DNA of 6,668 bases from Victivallales bacterium (GCA_017615955.1 JAFZZD010000620.1:1-6668); one strand, 5' to 3'; counted from the stretch's first letter, positions 1 to 6,556 are shown. The notes: a model not told the origin generated them from the letters alone. Made by a program: numbers and translations.

Positions 1-810
1 AAAATTGCAAAGATGATGTTGGTTGCCGCGCTGTGCGCCGTAGTTTTCACAGGATGCACCGACAACAGGACTGTCCTTGAGAAAGTCAAGGACAAGGGCA
101 AGATGGTCGTTTACACCAATCCAGAATTTCCACCCTACGAATATCTTGGTGCAAACAAGGAAATCGCCGGTGTTGAAATGGACCTGGTAAACCGCATCGC
201 CGAGAAAATCGGCGTCAAGGCGGAAATCATTCCAGCTGAATTCGATTCCATTCTTGGCACAGTGATGTCAGGCAAGGCGGACATGGGCGCCTCCGGCTTC
301 ACAATAAACGAGGAGCGCAAGCAGAAAGTGGATTTCAGCGTGCCTTTCGTAAGGTCTGTCCAGTATCTCATTATTTCCGAGAAGTCCTCCGTCAAGACAG
401 CCGAGGATCTGGCTGGCAAGCGCATTGGCGGGCAGAATGGCACCACTGGCCTGCTCATGGTTGAAGACGCAGTCAAGAAGGGTCTCCTCAAGGACACCAA
501 GACAGAAGTAAAATCCTACAACAATGCGCCCGATGCAATGGTGGGCATGAAGTCAGGCCATGTTGATGCCGTGGTCATCGACGAGCTGGTGGCAAAGGCA
601 CTGGCACAGAAGAACGCTGGCTTCAAGGCAATCCCGCTGGTGGACAAGAACGGCCAGGGCCTCGACGCGCCAGAGGACTTCGGCATCATGCTGGCAAAGG
701 GAAACCAGGACTTCATGGCCATCATAAACGAGGTCATTGCAGAAATGAAAAAGGACGGCTCACTGGAGGCCTCGTTCTTCAAGCACTTTGAAATCTCTTC
801 CAAACTGTAA
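1..810 (+). CDS. Amino acid ABC transporter substrate-binding lipoprotein (family 3), 5' end probably cut by window
   Basis: Periplasmic binding protein that captures an amino acid and delivers it to the permease/ATPase encoded downstream. Numbering from the ATG at 13: the hydrophobic segment 2-12 leads to FTGC, a lipobox variant with Cys15 as the lipidation site. The four in-frame codons before that ATG read K-I-A-K and would supply the basic n-region, so the true start is probably upstream of base 1; the ATG at 13 alone would give a signal peptide without charge. Family landmarks are FPPYEY (39-44), GVEMDL (53-58, the family-3 signature), T97 and R102 (aligning with the carboxylate-binding Ser72/Arg77 of HisJ), GQNGTTG (140-146) and D190 in VDAVVIDE, the expected alpha-amino ligand. 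This pattern fits an alpha-amino acid; which one is not decidable. About 265 residues is normal for the family. It is separated from the permease by 119 nt with two hairpins, which may let it be made in excess over the membrane parts. Confidence 0.93.
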   Translation, partial: KIAKMMLVAALCAVVFTGCTDNRTVLEKVKDKGKMVVYTNPEFPPYEYLGANKEIAGVEMDLVNRIAEKIGVKAEIIPAEFDSILGTVMSGKADMGASGFTINEERKQKVDFSVPFVRSVQYLIISEKSSVKTAEDLAGKRIGGQNGTTGLLMVEDAVKKGLLKDTKTEVKSYNNAPDAMVGMKSGHVDAVVIDELVAKALAQKNAGFKAIPLVDKNGQGLDAPEDFGIMLAKGNQDFMAIINEVIAEMKKDGSLEASFFKHFEISSKL

Positions 811-817
811 GTCCAAC

Positions 818-851
818 CAGACTGTGCGCGCCGCCCGGCGCACACAGTCTG
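818..851 (+). repeat. Long intergenic hairpin after the binding-protein gene
   Basis: An almost perfect palindrome beginning 7 nt after the stop codon. Sixteen paired positions (818-833 with 836-851) contain a single C-A mismatch (827/842) and a 2-nt apex. No T-run follows, so it is not a classic intrinsic terminator. By analogy with the REP sequences between malE and malF in Escherichia coli, it may protect the 3' end of the binding-protein mRNA or reduce read-through. The stem carries the GTGCGCGCCG core also found at 891-900. Confidence 0.75.
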
Positions 852-890
852 CTCAATTTGACAAAGCACCTTCACGCTAAAGCAACCTGA

Positions 891-924
891 GTGCGCGCCG
901 TCTCGGCGCGCACATATCTTTTTT
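891..924 (+). terminator. Second hairpin with T-run: candidate attenuator before the permease
   Basis: A perfect 10-bp stem (GTGCGCGCCG, 891-900, with 904-913) has the 3-nt loop TCT. After ATATC comes a run of six T (919-924). The T-run is offset 5 nt from the stem, so termination would probably be partial, which suits a site inside an operon. The stem ends 16 nt before the permease ATG and occupies the region where a Shine-Dalgarno sequence would normally lie. Partial termination and translational effects are both possible; the sequence does not decide between them. Confidence 0.55.
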
Positions 925-929
925 AGCCA

Positions 930-1697
930 ATGTCCTCCCTTATAAATGCCATAAAGCAAGCCTACATCAGCACCTTCATAACGGATGACCGCTATCTGAT
1001 ATTCCTCGAAGGCTTCAAGAATACTCTCATCCTGACCATAGGCGCCTTGTTCGTCGGCATGTTTGTGGGCATTCTAGTGGCCGTGGCAAAGGTGTACTAC
1101 TACCAGGACGGCCCCTACAAGTTCTGGGAATCAATCGGCCTGTTCATACGTACAAAACATGCCGAGCATCTTGGACACGCTTTCCAGAAGCTGCTGGACA
1201 TGTTCCTGAGCCTGTACCTCACTGTGTTCCGCGGGACGCCAGTGGTCGTGCAGCTGATGATCTGGGCATTCGTCATTCTCTCCACTACAAACGAACTGCT
1301 TGTGGCAATAATCGGCTTTGGCATAAATTCAGGCGCATACGTGGCGGAAATCGTCCGGGCGGGCATCATGGCAGTTGACAAGGGGCAGACCGAGGCAGGC
1401 CGCTCCCTGGGTCTCAGCGCCTGGGCCACAATGCGCAAAATCGTCCTCCCCCAGGCAATCAAAAACGTGCTTCCCGCATTCGGCAACGAATTCATCTCCT
1501 TGCTAAAGGAAACCTCCATTGTGGGATACATCGCCATTGTGGACATCACAAAGGCCGCCGCCCTGGTACGCGCCCGTACATTCGACGCATTCGTGCCGCT
1601 GCTTTTCGTGGCAGCCGTCTATCTGACACTGGTCATATTCATATCCATGGCGCAGAAGAAGATCGAGAGTATAATGCGCAAGAGCGAAAGGAAGTAA
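930..1697 (+). CDS. Polar amino acid ABC transporter permease (His/Glu/Gln/Arg/opine type)
   Basis: Inner-membrane subunit, presumably forming a homodimeric channel because only one permease gene is present. Of 255 residues, the hydrophobic segments are roughly 30-53, 90-118, 121-147, 190-206 and 220-240. The family motif RGTPVVVQL lies at 101-109, and [16 protein letters not shown] at 131-146. The ATPase-docking EAA loop is at 155-174: E-A-G, Gly161, then IVLP at 171-174. Compared with usual members of about 215-230 residues there are some 28 extra residues between the first membrane segment and RGTP (about 56-90, aromatic and charged). The start at 930 is forced: an in-frame TAG lies at 924-926 and no other ATG, GTG or TTG is nearby. 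It has no recognisable ribosome-binding site, unlike the other complete genes in the window. The stop overlaps the Shine-Dalgarno sequence of the ATPase gene, so those two are translated from one message. Confidence 0.93.
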   Translation: MSSLINAIKQAYISTFITDDRYLIFLEGFKNTLILTIGALFVGMFVGILVAVAKVYYYQDGPYKFWESIGLFIRTKHAEHLGHAFQKLLDMFLSLYLTVFRGTPVVVQLMIWAFVILSTTNELLVAIIGFGINSGAYVAEIVRAGIMAVDKGQTEAGRSLGLSAWATMRKIVLPQAIKNVLPAFGNEFISLLKETSIVGYIAIVDITKAAALVRARTFDAFVPLLFVAAVYLTLVIFISMAQKKIESIMRKSERK

Positions 1698-1703
1698 AGG
1701 AGG
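1696..1703 (+). promoter_or_regulatory. Strong ribosome-binding site of the ATPase gene
   Basis: AAAGGAGG sits 5 nt before the ATG at 1709 and shares bases with the TAA stop of the permease (1695-1697). It selects ATG 1709 over the in-frame ATG at 1736 (Met10), which would also leave a complete ABC domain. Confidence 0.85.
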
Positions 1704-1708
1704 CTGCA

Positions 1709-2461
1709 ATGGACTTGAATAAAAACAATTCAGACATGGCGATTGAGGTCCGCGGCCTGCGCAAATCCTTTGGCGACCACGAGGTGCTTTGCGGCATTGA
1801 CGAAAATATCAAACTAGGCGAAAAGGTGGTTGTCATCGGACCTTCCGGCTCCGGCAAAAGCACATTCCTGCGCTGTCTGAACCTGCTGGAAAAACCAACT
1901 GCGGGGACAATCAAGGTCCATGGCGAGGAAATCACAGCCAGGGGCTGCCGCGTTGACATGCTCCGCAGGAAAATGGGCATGGTATTCCAGCATTTCAACC
2001 TTTTCCCCAACATGACGGTACTGGGCAACATCACCATGGCACCTATACACCATGGGATCATGTCTCCAAAGGAAGCAAAGGACCATGCCATGTCCCTGCT
2101 GACACGCATTGGCCTGGCTGACAAGGCGGACACATACCCAGGCATGCTCTCGGGCGGGCAAAAACAGCGCATAGCCATCGTCCGCGCATTGGCAATGAAA
2201 CCTGAACTCATGCTGTTTGACGAACCCACCTCCGCCCTGGACCCCGAAATGGTGGGCGAGGTGCTGAGCCTAATGAAGGAACTGGCCAATGCTGGCATGA
2301 CCATGATCGTAGTGACCCACGAAATGGGCTTCGCCAAGGAAGTGGGCACACGCGTCCTATTCATGGACGAAGGGAAAATCCTGGAGCAGAACAGCCCGGA
2401 TGTATTCTTTGACAAGCCGCAACACCCACGCCTCAAGGACTTCCTGTCAAAGGTGCTGTAA
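1709..2461 (+). CDS. Polar amino acid ABC transporter ATP-binding protein
   Basis: Cytoplasmic ATPase driving uptake through the upstream permease; GlnQ/HisP-like, 250 residues, the usual length. All motifs of a working ABC domain are present: Walker [10 protein letters not shown] (44-52), Q-loop Gln94 in [11 protein letters not shown], signature LSGGQKQR (147-154), Walker [10 protein letters not shown] (167-175) with Asp171 and catalytic Glu172, D-loop SALD (175-178) and H-loop His204. The phrases HFNLFP and [10 protein letters not shown] are typical of the polar amino acid subgroup rather than peptide or lipoprotein exporters. The start is fixed by the AAAGGAGG just upstream. The 11-nt gap to the permease and 1-nt gap to the following gene indicate one operon. 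Confidence 0.96.
   Translation: MDLNKNNSDMAIEVRGLRKSFGDHEVLCGIDENIKLGEKVVVIGPSGSGKSTFLRCLNLLEKPTAGTIKVHGEEITARGCRVDMLRRKMGMVFQHFNLFPNMTVLGNITMAPIHHGIMSPKEAKDHAMSLLTRIGLADKADTYPGMLSGGQKQRIAIVRALAMKPELMLFDEPTSALDPEMVGEVLSLMKELANAGMTMIVVTHEMGFAKEVGTRVLFMDEGKILEQNSPDVFFDKPQHPRLKDFLSKVL
2449..2455 (+). promoter_or_regulatory. Ribosome-binding site of the hydrolase-like gene
   Basis: AAAGGTG, 7 nt before the ATG at 2463 and inside the end of the ATPase gene. It supports 2463 as the start rather than the in-frame ATG at 2400, which would overlap the ATPase by about 60 nt. Confidence 0.65.
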
Positions 2462-2462
2462 T

Positions 2463-3194
2463 ATGGAAACCCCTTCTGAATGCGGCTACGTCGGCTCTGG
2501 CAAGCAGAAACTGCACATCTCTATCTACAAGCCTGAAAACGCCAGCGGCAAAGTGACGTTGATATGCGACCCGCTCTGCGAGGAACGCCGCTGTGCCCTG
2601 CGCACATCCGTCAGGCTGGCCGACCATCTGTCGAAAAAGGGCATTTGCGCCGTGCGCTTTGACTACTCTGGCACCGGCGACTCAAGCGGCCTACATGCAG
2701 AAACAAACGCAAGCCAATGGATTGGCGACATACAATCCGTCGCAAGGGAATGCGCCACATTTGGCAATAGCCTTCATATCATCGCCTTGCGGGCATCAGC
2801 ATTGCTGGCCACAGCCGCCGCCATCGACTGCCAGAAACTGACCTTGGTGGCTCCCCTGAAAAGCGGTGCCGAATATCTGCACCAGCTGGATTTGCGAAAC
2901 CGCGTAAAATCCCAGGCGGGAAATATGCAGCAGGACAATGCCAGCGACTTCGGCGGTTTCATCATCAGCCAGGAAAACCGCAGCCAACTGGAGACCCTGG
3001 ATTTGTGCAATGACTGCAAAAAACTCCCGGCGCAATGCCAACTGGACATCATCGTAATCGGCGCAGGCAAAGCCCTGCCCCCCGCCTGGGCGCCCGTCCA
3101 GGAACGCGCCTCCAACGTCACTTTCATCAGGGAAATGCCCTTCTGGGGCCAGACCGACTACTTCGAATCAACCCAGCTCATCAACTGCTTCTAA
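2463..3194 (+). CDS. Alpha/beta-hydrolase-fold protein without a catalytic triad, resembling exosortase-associated hydrolase 2
   Basis: A 243-residue soluble protein with no signal peptide or membrane segment. Visible alpha/beta-hydrolase landmarks: strand VTLICDPLCEERR (31-43), comparable with the PPxxEE region of exosortase-A-associated hydrolases; FDYSGTGDSSG (66-76), the classic turn after the third core strand; and ALRAS (108-112) where the nucleophile elbow G-x-S-x-G should be. Arg110 therefore replaces the Ser, both elbow glycines are changed, and there is no His after His140, so the usual Ser-Asp-His chemistry is not possible as read. The C-terminal MPFW (225-228) also fits my recollection of the exosortase-linked family. 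Eleven cysteines, including CNDC (182-185), are many for this size. It starts 1 nt after the ATPase stop and so is co-translated with the amino acid transporter, yet no transporter role is known for such proteins. Fold assignment is fairly firm, family assignment tentative, function unknown. Confidence 0.75.
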   Translation: METPSECGYVGSGKQKLHISIYKPENASGKVTLICDPLCEERRCALRTSVRLADHLSKKGICAVRFDYSGTGDSSGLHAETNASQWIGDIQSVARECATFGNSLHIIALRASALLATAAAIDCQKLTLVAPLKSGAEYLHQLDLRNRVKSQAGNMQQDNASDFGGFIISQENRSQLETLDLCNDCKKLPAQCQLDIIVIGAGKALPPAWAPVQERASNVTFIREMPFWGQTDYFESTQLINCF

Positions 3195-3219
3195 ACGCAG
3201 AGACGCCAAGCAATCGGAG

Positions 3220-3239
3220 CCGCTGGCTTTAGCCAGCGG
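3220..3239. terminator. Hairpin between convergent genes
   Basis: A perfect palindrome, CCGCTGGCT (3220-3228) and AGCCAGCGG (3231-3239) with TT at the apex, lies in the 51-nt gap between the converging plus-strand operon and minus-strand glycosidase gene. It is 25 nt after the hydrolase stop and 6 nt after the glycosidase stop. No T-run follows on either strand (four A follow on plus), so intrinsic termination would be weak. Placement, rather than sequence, supports a shared bidirectional terminator or mRNA 3'-end role. Confidence 0.5.
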
Positions 3240-3245
3240 AAAAGA

Positions 3246-5342
3246 CTAGAGCATAATCAGGGCGTTATCCCCCCGCTTCAAATCGAAGGTGTATTCCTTG
3301 TCTTTGGTATGCACTGGAAGGATGCCATCCTTCTTGGCATGAACGGCAATCCAGTCAGAACCCGCCCATGCTGGATTGCCTGGGCTATACAGGTGCACAC
3401 CCGCCTCTTGCGCAAAGCGTATCAACAGGCAGGACGGCATGTCTGTGGAACTGCTCCAGATACTGCGTCCCCAGGGGAAACGCTTGGACAGCAAGGACGC
3501 TCCGTCGCCTATGCCCTTCGATGAGACAATGGTACCTTCGAGGTAATATCCCAGCCTTTGCGCGTCCTCCTCATCCTTGCATACGAATTTAGGTGTTGCA
3601 CAACGCAGAGGGCCATACGTGATGCGCATATCGTCAATCCAGGTTTCCGTCTGCATTGACTTGACATCGAAACCGAAATTGGCGTTCAAGTCAAATCCAG
3701 TGAGGTCCCTGGTGTATTCGGCGCTGGTCTTGCCATCGCGTATGTATCCAGGCATGTAGAACCACAGCACAGTTCTGCCATCGGCCAGCAGCTGCTCCTT
3801 GATGCAGGCGGCCAGATCGCCGTCAATGACGGTGCCATTAAGCACAATGGCAAATTTATACTGCGCCAAACGCCCAGACTTGGCCAGCAGCGGCATATCC
3901 TCCAGCAGGAACATGTCGTATGGTGCACCAATTGCGGCAATCTCGTTCAATTGCCGCTCTATCGCCATTCCCATGAACCAATTTGGAAACACCGAATCAT
4001 AGCTGCGTGTCTTTTCGCTCACGAACACCGCGATTTCGGCGCGGCTTGCCTTGTCGCCAATATGTTTTTCAGCAAACGCCTGCTGCCAGCGAACCTCCTC
4101 CATGACCTGCTCGTCATGGTACCAGTCCTGCCCACGCAAGTCCATCCACCACTGGTTGCCGCCAGCGGCAAGCGTGGCCAGGAAATTGCGCCTAAGCAGC
4201 TTTGTGGCCTCCGTTGCGGTGCGGGCCATATATCCATGATGCTCGTAGGCCTTGTGGGTGCCCGTGTCATCCTCCGCATAGTAGATCTTGTTGTGCAATG
4301 CGATGCTGCCAGGCAGCACCTGGGAATTCACGCCGCCGCCCTTTTGACGTGTGGAATAGTTGACTGGAGCGCAGATTATGTCAATGTCAGGACAATTCAG
4401 CGTGATGTACTGCCCGTCATGTCCATGCCCCAGCTTGCCAAAGGCACCAGACGAGCTGTTGATGTACCCATAGAATGTGCAATACAGCTTTTCCCGCCCC
4501 ATTTGCCTCAGCGTGTCCTTTACAACCTTCGCCTGGAATGTGACAGCCTTCGCCATGGCGTAAGAATTGAACAACTGCTGGTCAATCATGTCGGCATCAT
4601 GCTCGACATCCAGGAACGGCCTGCCTTTTGTCAAGTATGCAAGATAGCGTCCAGGTTCGGGGAATATGGCGTTTTCCAAGCTTGCATCCTTTTGTCCCCA
4701 GGCTGCCTGCAATGCCTCGTCGCTGCCGTATTTTTCACGCAGCCAGCGTCTGAAATGCTCCAGATGCGGAGTGCTGTATTCGGCTATCTCATTTGACCAG
4801 TTGTAGGTATGCTCCGCGCAGCAGCCCATGCCAGTGTGGTACGCCATAATATGGTCTCCCCACTTTTCCTCGCAGTGCCGCACTATGTCCGCCAGCCCTT
4901 TTGCCGCTGCCTCCATCCAGGCTGGCGAGTCCACTGCCGGCAAAAGCCCTCTGCTGAAGCATGCCTTGTCAAGATCGTAATACAGCATCATGTCATCAGG
5001 ATGCTGTGCAGTCCACCACAAAGGCGCAATCACCCTGAAGCGAGGCATTACCAAGGCATTGGGGTTGCCTGAAAGAATGACCTCCATCTCCTCGTCAATG
5101 CGCTGTGGCGTACCTGCCGGGAATGGCAGAAAGCCATCGTAATACTCCGCAGCCGTTCCATCGGGCGCATCGCCAATCCAAAGCTGGCTGTTGATGGAAT
5201 AGCAATTGACGCCCACGTCGCCGAACAACTTGCTGTCCTTGGCAGACATTATGCCGCGCCAGTACATGGCACCCGTGCTGGGCTTGTCGTTTATGAATAT
5301 TGTGGGCACTCCCTTGACGGGCCTGACATTCACCTTCAGCAT
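3246..5342 (-). CDS. GH42-like glycoside hydrolase (beta-galactosidase-type, clan GH-A fold)
   Basis: A 698-residue enzyme without a signal peptide, so probably acting in the cytoplasm on an imported or phosphorolysed oligosaccharide. Regions: N-terminal strand segment 1-25; TIM barrel about 26-430; a Rossmann-like, trimerisation-type domain about 434-545 (AEIAVFVSEKTRSYD at 435-449, then FAIVLNGT at 497-504); and a C-terminal beta region about 550-698. Proposed acid/base is Glu177 in GCCAEHTYNW, followed by the GH42-like stretch HFRRWLREKYGSDEALQAAWG spanning 196-216. Proposed nucleophile is Glu357 in YYAEDDTGTH (354-363). Further family-like parts are LLRRNFLATLAAGGNQWWMDLRG (382-404). Two catalytic carboxylates about 180 residues apart fit a clan GH-A retaining enzyme. 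Divergence from classical LacZ/BgaB proteins is large, so substrate (galactoside or another sugar) is open. The ATG is fixed by AAAGGAG 7 nt upstream. It lies 138 nt downstream of a co-directional dehydrogenase gene. Confidence 0.85.
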   Translation of the reverse strand: MLKVNVRPVKGVPTIFINDKPSTGAMYWRGIMSAKDSKLFGDVGVNCYSINSQLWIGDAPDGTAAEYYDGFLPFPAGTPQRIDEEMEVILSGNPNALVMPRFRVIAPLWWTAQHPDDMMLYYDLDKACFSRGLLPAVDSPAWMEAAAKGLADIVRHCEEKWGDHIMAYHTGMGCCAEHTYNWSNEIAEYSTPHLEHFRRWLREKYGSDEALQAAWGQKDASLENAIFPEPGRYLAYLTKGRPFLDVEHDADMIDQQLFNSYAMAKAVTFQAKVVKDTLRQMGREKLYCTFYGYINSSSGAFGKLGHGHDGQYITLNCPDIDIICAPVNYSTRQKGGGVNSQVLPGSIALHNKIYYAEDDTGTHKAYEHHGYMARTATEATKLLRRNFLATLAAGGNQWWMDLRGQDWYHDEQVMEEVRWQQAFAEKHIGDKASRAEIAVFVSEKTRSYDSVFPNWFMGMAIERQLNEIAAIGAPYDMFLLEDMPLLAKSGRLAQYKFAIVLNGTVIDGDLAACIKEQLLADGRTVLWFYMPGYIRDGKTSAEYTRDLTGFDLNANFGFDVKSMQTETWIDDMRITYGPLRCATPKFVCKDEEDAQRLGYYLEGTIVSSKGIGDGASLLSKRFPWGRSIWSSSTDMPSCLLIRFAQEAGVHLYSPGNPAWAGSDWIAVHAKKDGILPVHTKDKEYTFDLKRGDNALIML

Positions 5343-5349
5343 TGCTATT

Positions 5350-5356
5350 CTCCTTT
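5350..5356 (-). promoter_or_regulatory. Ribosome-binding site of the glycosidase gene
   Basis: On the minus strand AAAGGAG lies 7 nt before the ATG at 5342-5340, a near-ideal Shine-Dalgarno sequence and spacing. Confidence 0.85.
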
Positions 5357-5372
5357 ACATCATTCTAAAGTC

Positions 5373-5460
5373 CTGTGCGCGGGCGTTTTCGCCCGCGTTA
5401 ATCCATGGCTTTTCGCCCCAAGCACCCAACTTAAACGCGGGCAAAAATGCCCGCGCACAG
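5373..5460. repeat. BIME-like pair of inverted palindromes
   Basis: Two 27-nt arms, 5373-5399 and 5434-5460, are inverted copies of each other (25 of 27 positions) separated by 34 nt. Each arm is itself a hairpin: 5378-5385/5390-5397 with a TTTT loop, and 5436-5443/5448-5455 with an AAAA loop, both 8-bp stems. The two differences between arms fall on the two bases of the same loop-closing pair (G-C in one, A-T in the other), so pairing is kept. The layout is that of REP/BIME elements of enterobacteria, although the sequence is not theirs and no REP-associated (RAYT) transposase is in the window. It fills most of the gap between the dehydrogenase and glycosidase genes, where it could stabilise the upstream transcript or limit read-through. 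Confidence 0.75.
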
Positions 5461-5462
5461 AA

Positions 5463-5478
5463 CTGTCCACTGTCCACT
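5463..5478. repeat. Short tandem repeat (7-nt unit, about 2.3 copies)
   Basis: CTGTCCA occurs twice in direct succession and is followed by CT, next to the BIME-like arm and 3-18 nt beyond the dehydrogenase stop (GTGGACA units on the minus strand). It resembles, without being identical to, the repeat at 6603-6618. Function unknown; chance is possible. Confidence 0.4.
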
Positions 5479-5480
5479 TA

Positions 5481-6479
5481 TCATGCCATTCTGGCGGCCA
5501 TTTCCTCTGTAAGCTGGTATTGCAGTTTTTCGCCGTTGAGGAAGCGCCTGCACTCGTCTATGGCATATTGTGCCATACGGTGGCATTCATTCGCCATTGA
5601 GCCGGCGATATGCGGCGTCAGCACAACATTTTCCAACGTGAACAATGGCGAATCCTTGGCTGGCGGTTCAGGCCAGGTAACATCCAAAACTGCAGTCAAG
5701 TCAGGGCGTTCCTGAAGCACCTGGCACATTGCCTTTTCATCCACAATTGCGCCTCTGGAGGTATTGATGAATGTGGCATTTGGCTTCATGCTGCGCAACA
5801 GGTCGCCTGTGATCATATTCTCGGTTTCCTTGAGCCATGGCGTATGCATTGACACCACATCCGCACGCTTGAAGGCATCCTCCAGCGACACCAGCTCCAC
5901 GCCAAGTTCAGCGGCATCCTCTGGCTTTGCAAATGGGTCGTATGCCAGCACCTTCAATTCAAAGTTGGACAGCAGCCGCGCAACCTTCCGCCCAATCATG
6001 CCCAGCGACAGCAACGCCACCGTGCTTTTGTACGCGCCAGGGCACGCCTGCTCATCCCGCCTATATTCCTTCCTCACCTTTATGTTGGCGATATGATGCC
6101 AAGCCAGCTTCAGGGACAAGAGTATTTCCGCCAGGGCGAATTCCGAGACAGGCACTGCGTTCGCCACCCAGCTGCTGGTGAGGACTATGCCTCTTTTCCA
6201 GAATTCGGGTGTGACGCAGCCCCTCACGGAACCCGCGCCATAGAAGACAGCCTTCAGCTTCGGTGCCTTGTCCAGAAAATCCGCGTCCAGCAAAGGTGCG
6301 CCCCAGCCGGAAAATATAATCTCCACATCCGCCAGCAGTTCTGGATGCTCCTTGATGCTTTCAGGCGTCTGTGGCGGTGCCATGACCTCGCATAATGCGG
6401 CTATTTCAGCCTGTTCAGCCTCGCCATATATCCTATTGAAGCCTCCTTCACTTAAAATGAACAATGCCTTTGGTTTCAT
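5481..6479 (-). CDS. NAD-dependent D-2-hydroxyacid dehydrogenase family protein
   Basis: A 332-residue cytoplasmic oxidoreductase, the normal length of the PGDH/glycerate dehydrogenase family, interconverting a 2-hydroxy acid and a 2-keto acid with NAD(H). The catalytic residues are all present: Arg242 in NTSRGAIVDE, Glu271 in DVTWPEPP and His290 in TPHIAG. The Arg-Glu spacing of 29 equals that in phosphoglycerate dehydrogenase. The nucleotide-binding motif reads LLSLGMIGR (156-164), so Ser158 takes the place of the first Gly of GxGxxG; Asp181 (AYDPF) at the end of the next strand predicts NAD over NADP. The start at 6479 is chosen because AGGA lies 9 nt upstream and the protein begins with the usual beta-strand (KALFIL). 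The longer reading from 6560 adds 27 residues that overlap an intergenic hairpin. The neighbouring glycosidase on the same strand suggests a role in sugar-acid breakdown; the substrate is unknown. Confidence 0.9.
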   Translation of the reverse strand: MKPKALFILSEGGFNRIYGEAEQAEIAALCEVMAPPQTPESIKEHPELLADVEIIFSGWGAPLLDADFLDKAPKLKAVFYGAGSVRGCVTPEFWKRGIVLTSSWVANAVPVSEFALAEILLSLKLAWHHIANIKVRKEYRRDEQACPGAYKSTVALLSLGMIGRKVARLLSNFELKVLAYDPFAKPEDAAELGVELVSLEDAFKRADVVSMHTPWLKETENMITGDLLRSMKPNATFINTSRGAIVDEKAMCQVLQERPDLTAVLDVTWPEPPAKDSPLFTLENVVLTPHIAGSMANECHRMAQYAIDECRRFLNGEKLQYQLTEEMAARMA

Positions 6480-6488
6480 TACTTGTTT

Positions 6489-6492
6489 TCCT
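6489..6492 (-). promoter_or_regulatory. Ribosome-binding site of the dehydrogenase gene
   Basis: AGGA on the minus strand (within ATAGGAAAAC), 9 nt before the ATG at 6479. It is modest in strength but favours this start over the ATG at 6560. Confidence 0.6.
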
Positions 6493-6533
6493 ATGTTTTG
6501 TTGTTGCAAGATTTCTTGTATTTTTACGCCATT

Positions 6534-6556
6534 GTGCGCCCCGAGGCGGGGCGCAC
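6534..6556. repeat. Intergenic hairpin upstream of the dehydrogenase gene
   Basis: GTGCGCCCC (6534-6542) pairs perfectly with 6548-6556. The GAGGC between can add one more G-C pair, giving a 10-bp stem with a 3-nt loop. It lies about 54 nt before the dehydrogenase ATG, so on the minus strand it is in the leader or promoter region. It shares the GTGCGC stem base with the hairpins at 824, 891 and 5375. Confidence 0.65.

Noticed and set aside
858..883. TTGACA as a possible -35 box for a permease promoter
   Set aside because: The hexamer at 858-863 is perfect, but no TATAAT-like box lies 16-18 nt downstream (position 881 reads AGCAAC); the nearest candidate, TAAAGC at 878, has a 14-nt spacer.
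1639..2436. 265-codon open frame on the minus strand over the ATPase gene
   Set aside because: Antisense to a gene with every ABC motif; its Ser/Arg/Pro-rich product has no familiar features.
2400..2462. Upstream start for the hydrolase-like gene at 2400
   Set aside because: It would overlap the ATPase gene by about 60 nt with a residue string unlike a domain start; ATG 2463 has AAAGGTG 7 nt upstream.
3951..4796. 281-codon open frame on the plus strand inside the glycosidase gene
   Set aside because: It lies wholly antisense to a well-supported gene, shows no recognisable domain, and its translation looks like low-information antisense sequence. Long antisense frames are common at this base composition.
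5206..5715. 169-codon plus-strand open frame spanning the gap between the two minus-strand genes
   Set aside because: It runs through both hairpin arms and the ends of two real genes on the other strand, and no domain is recognisable.
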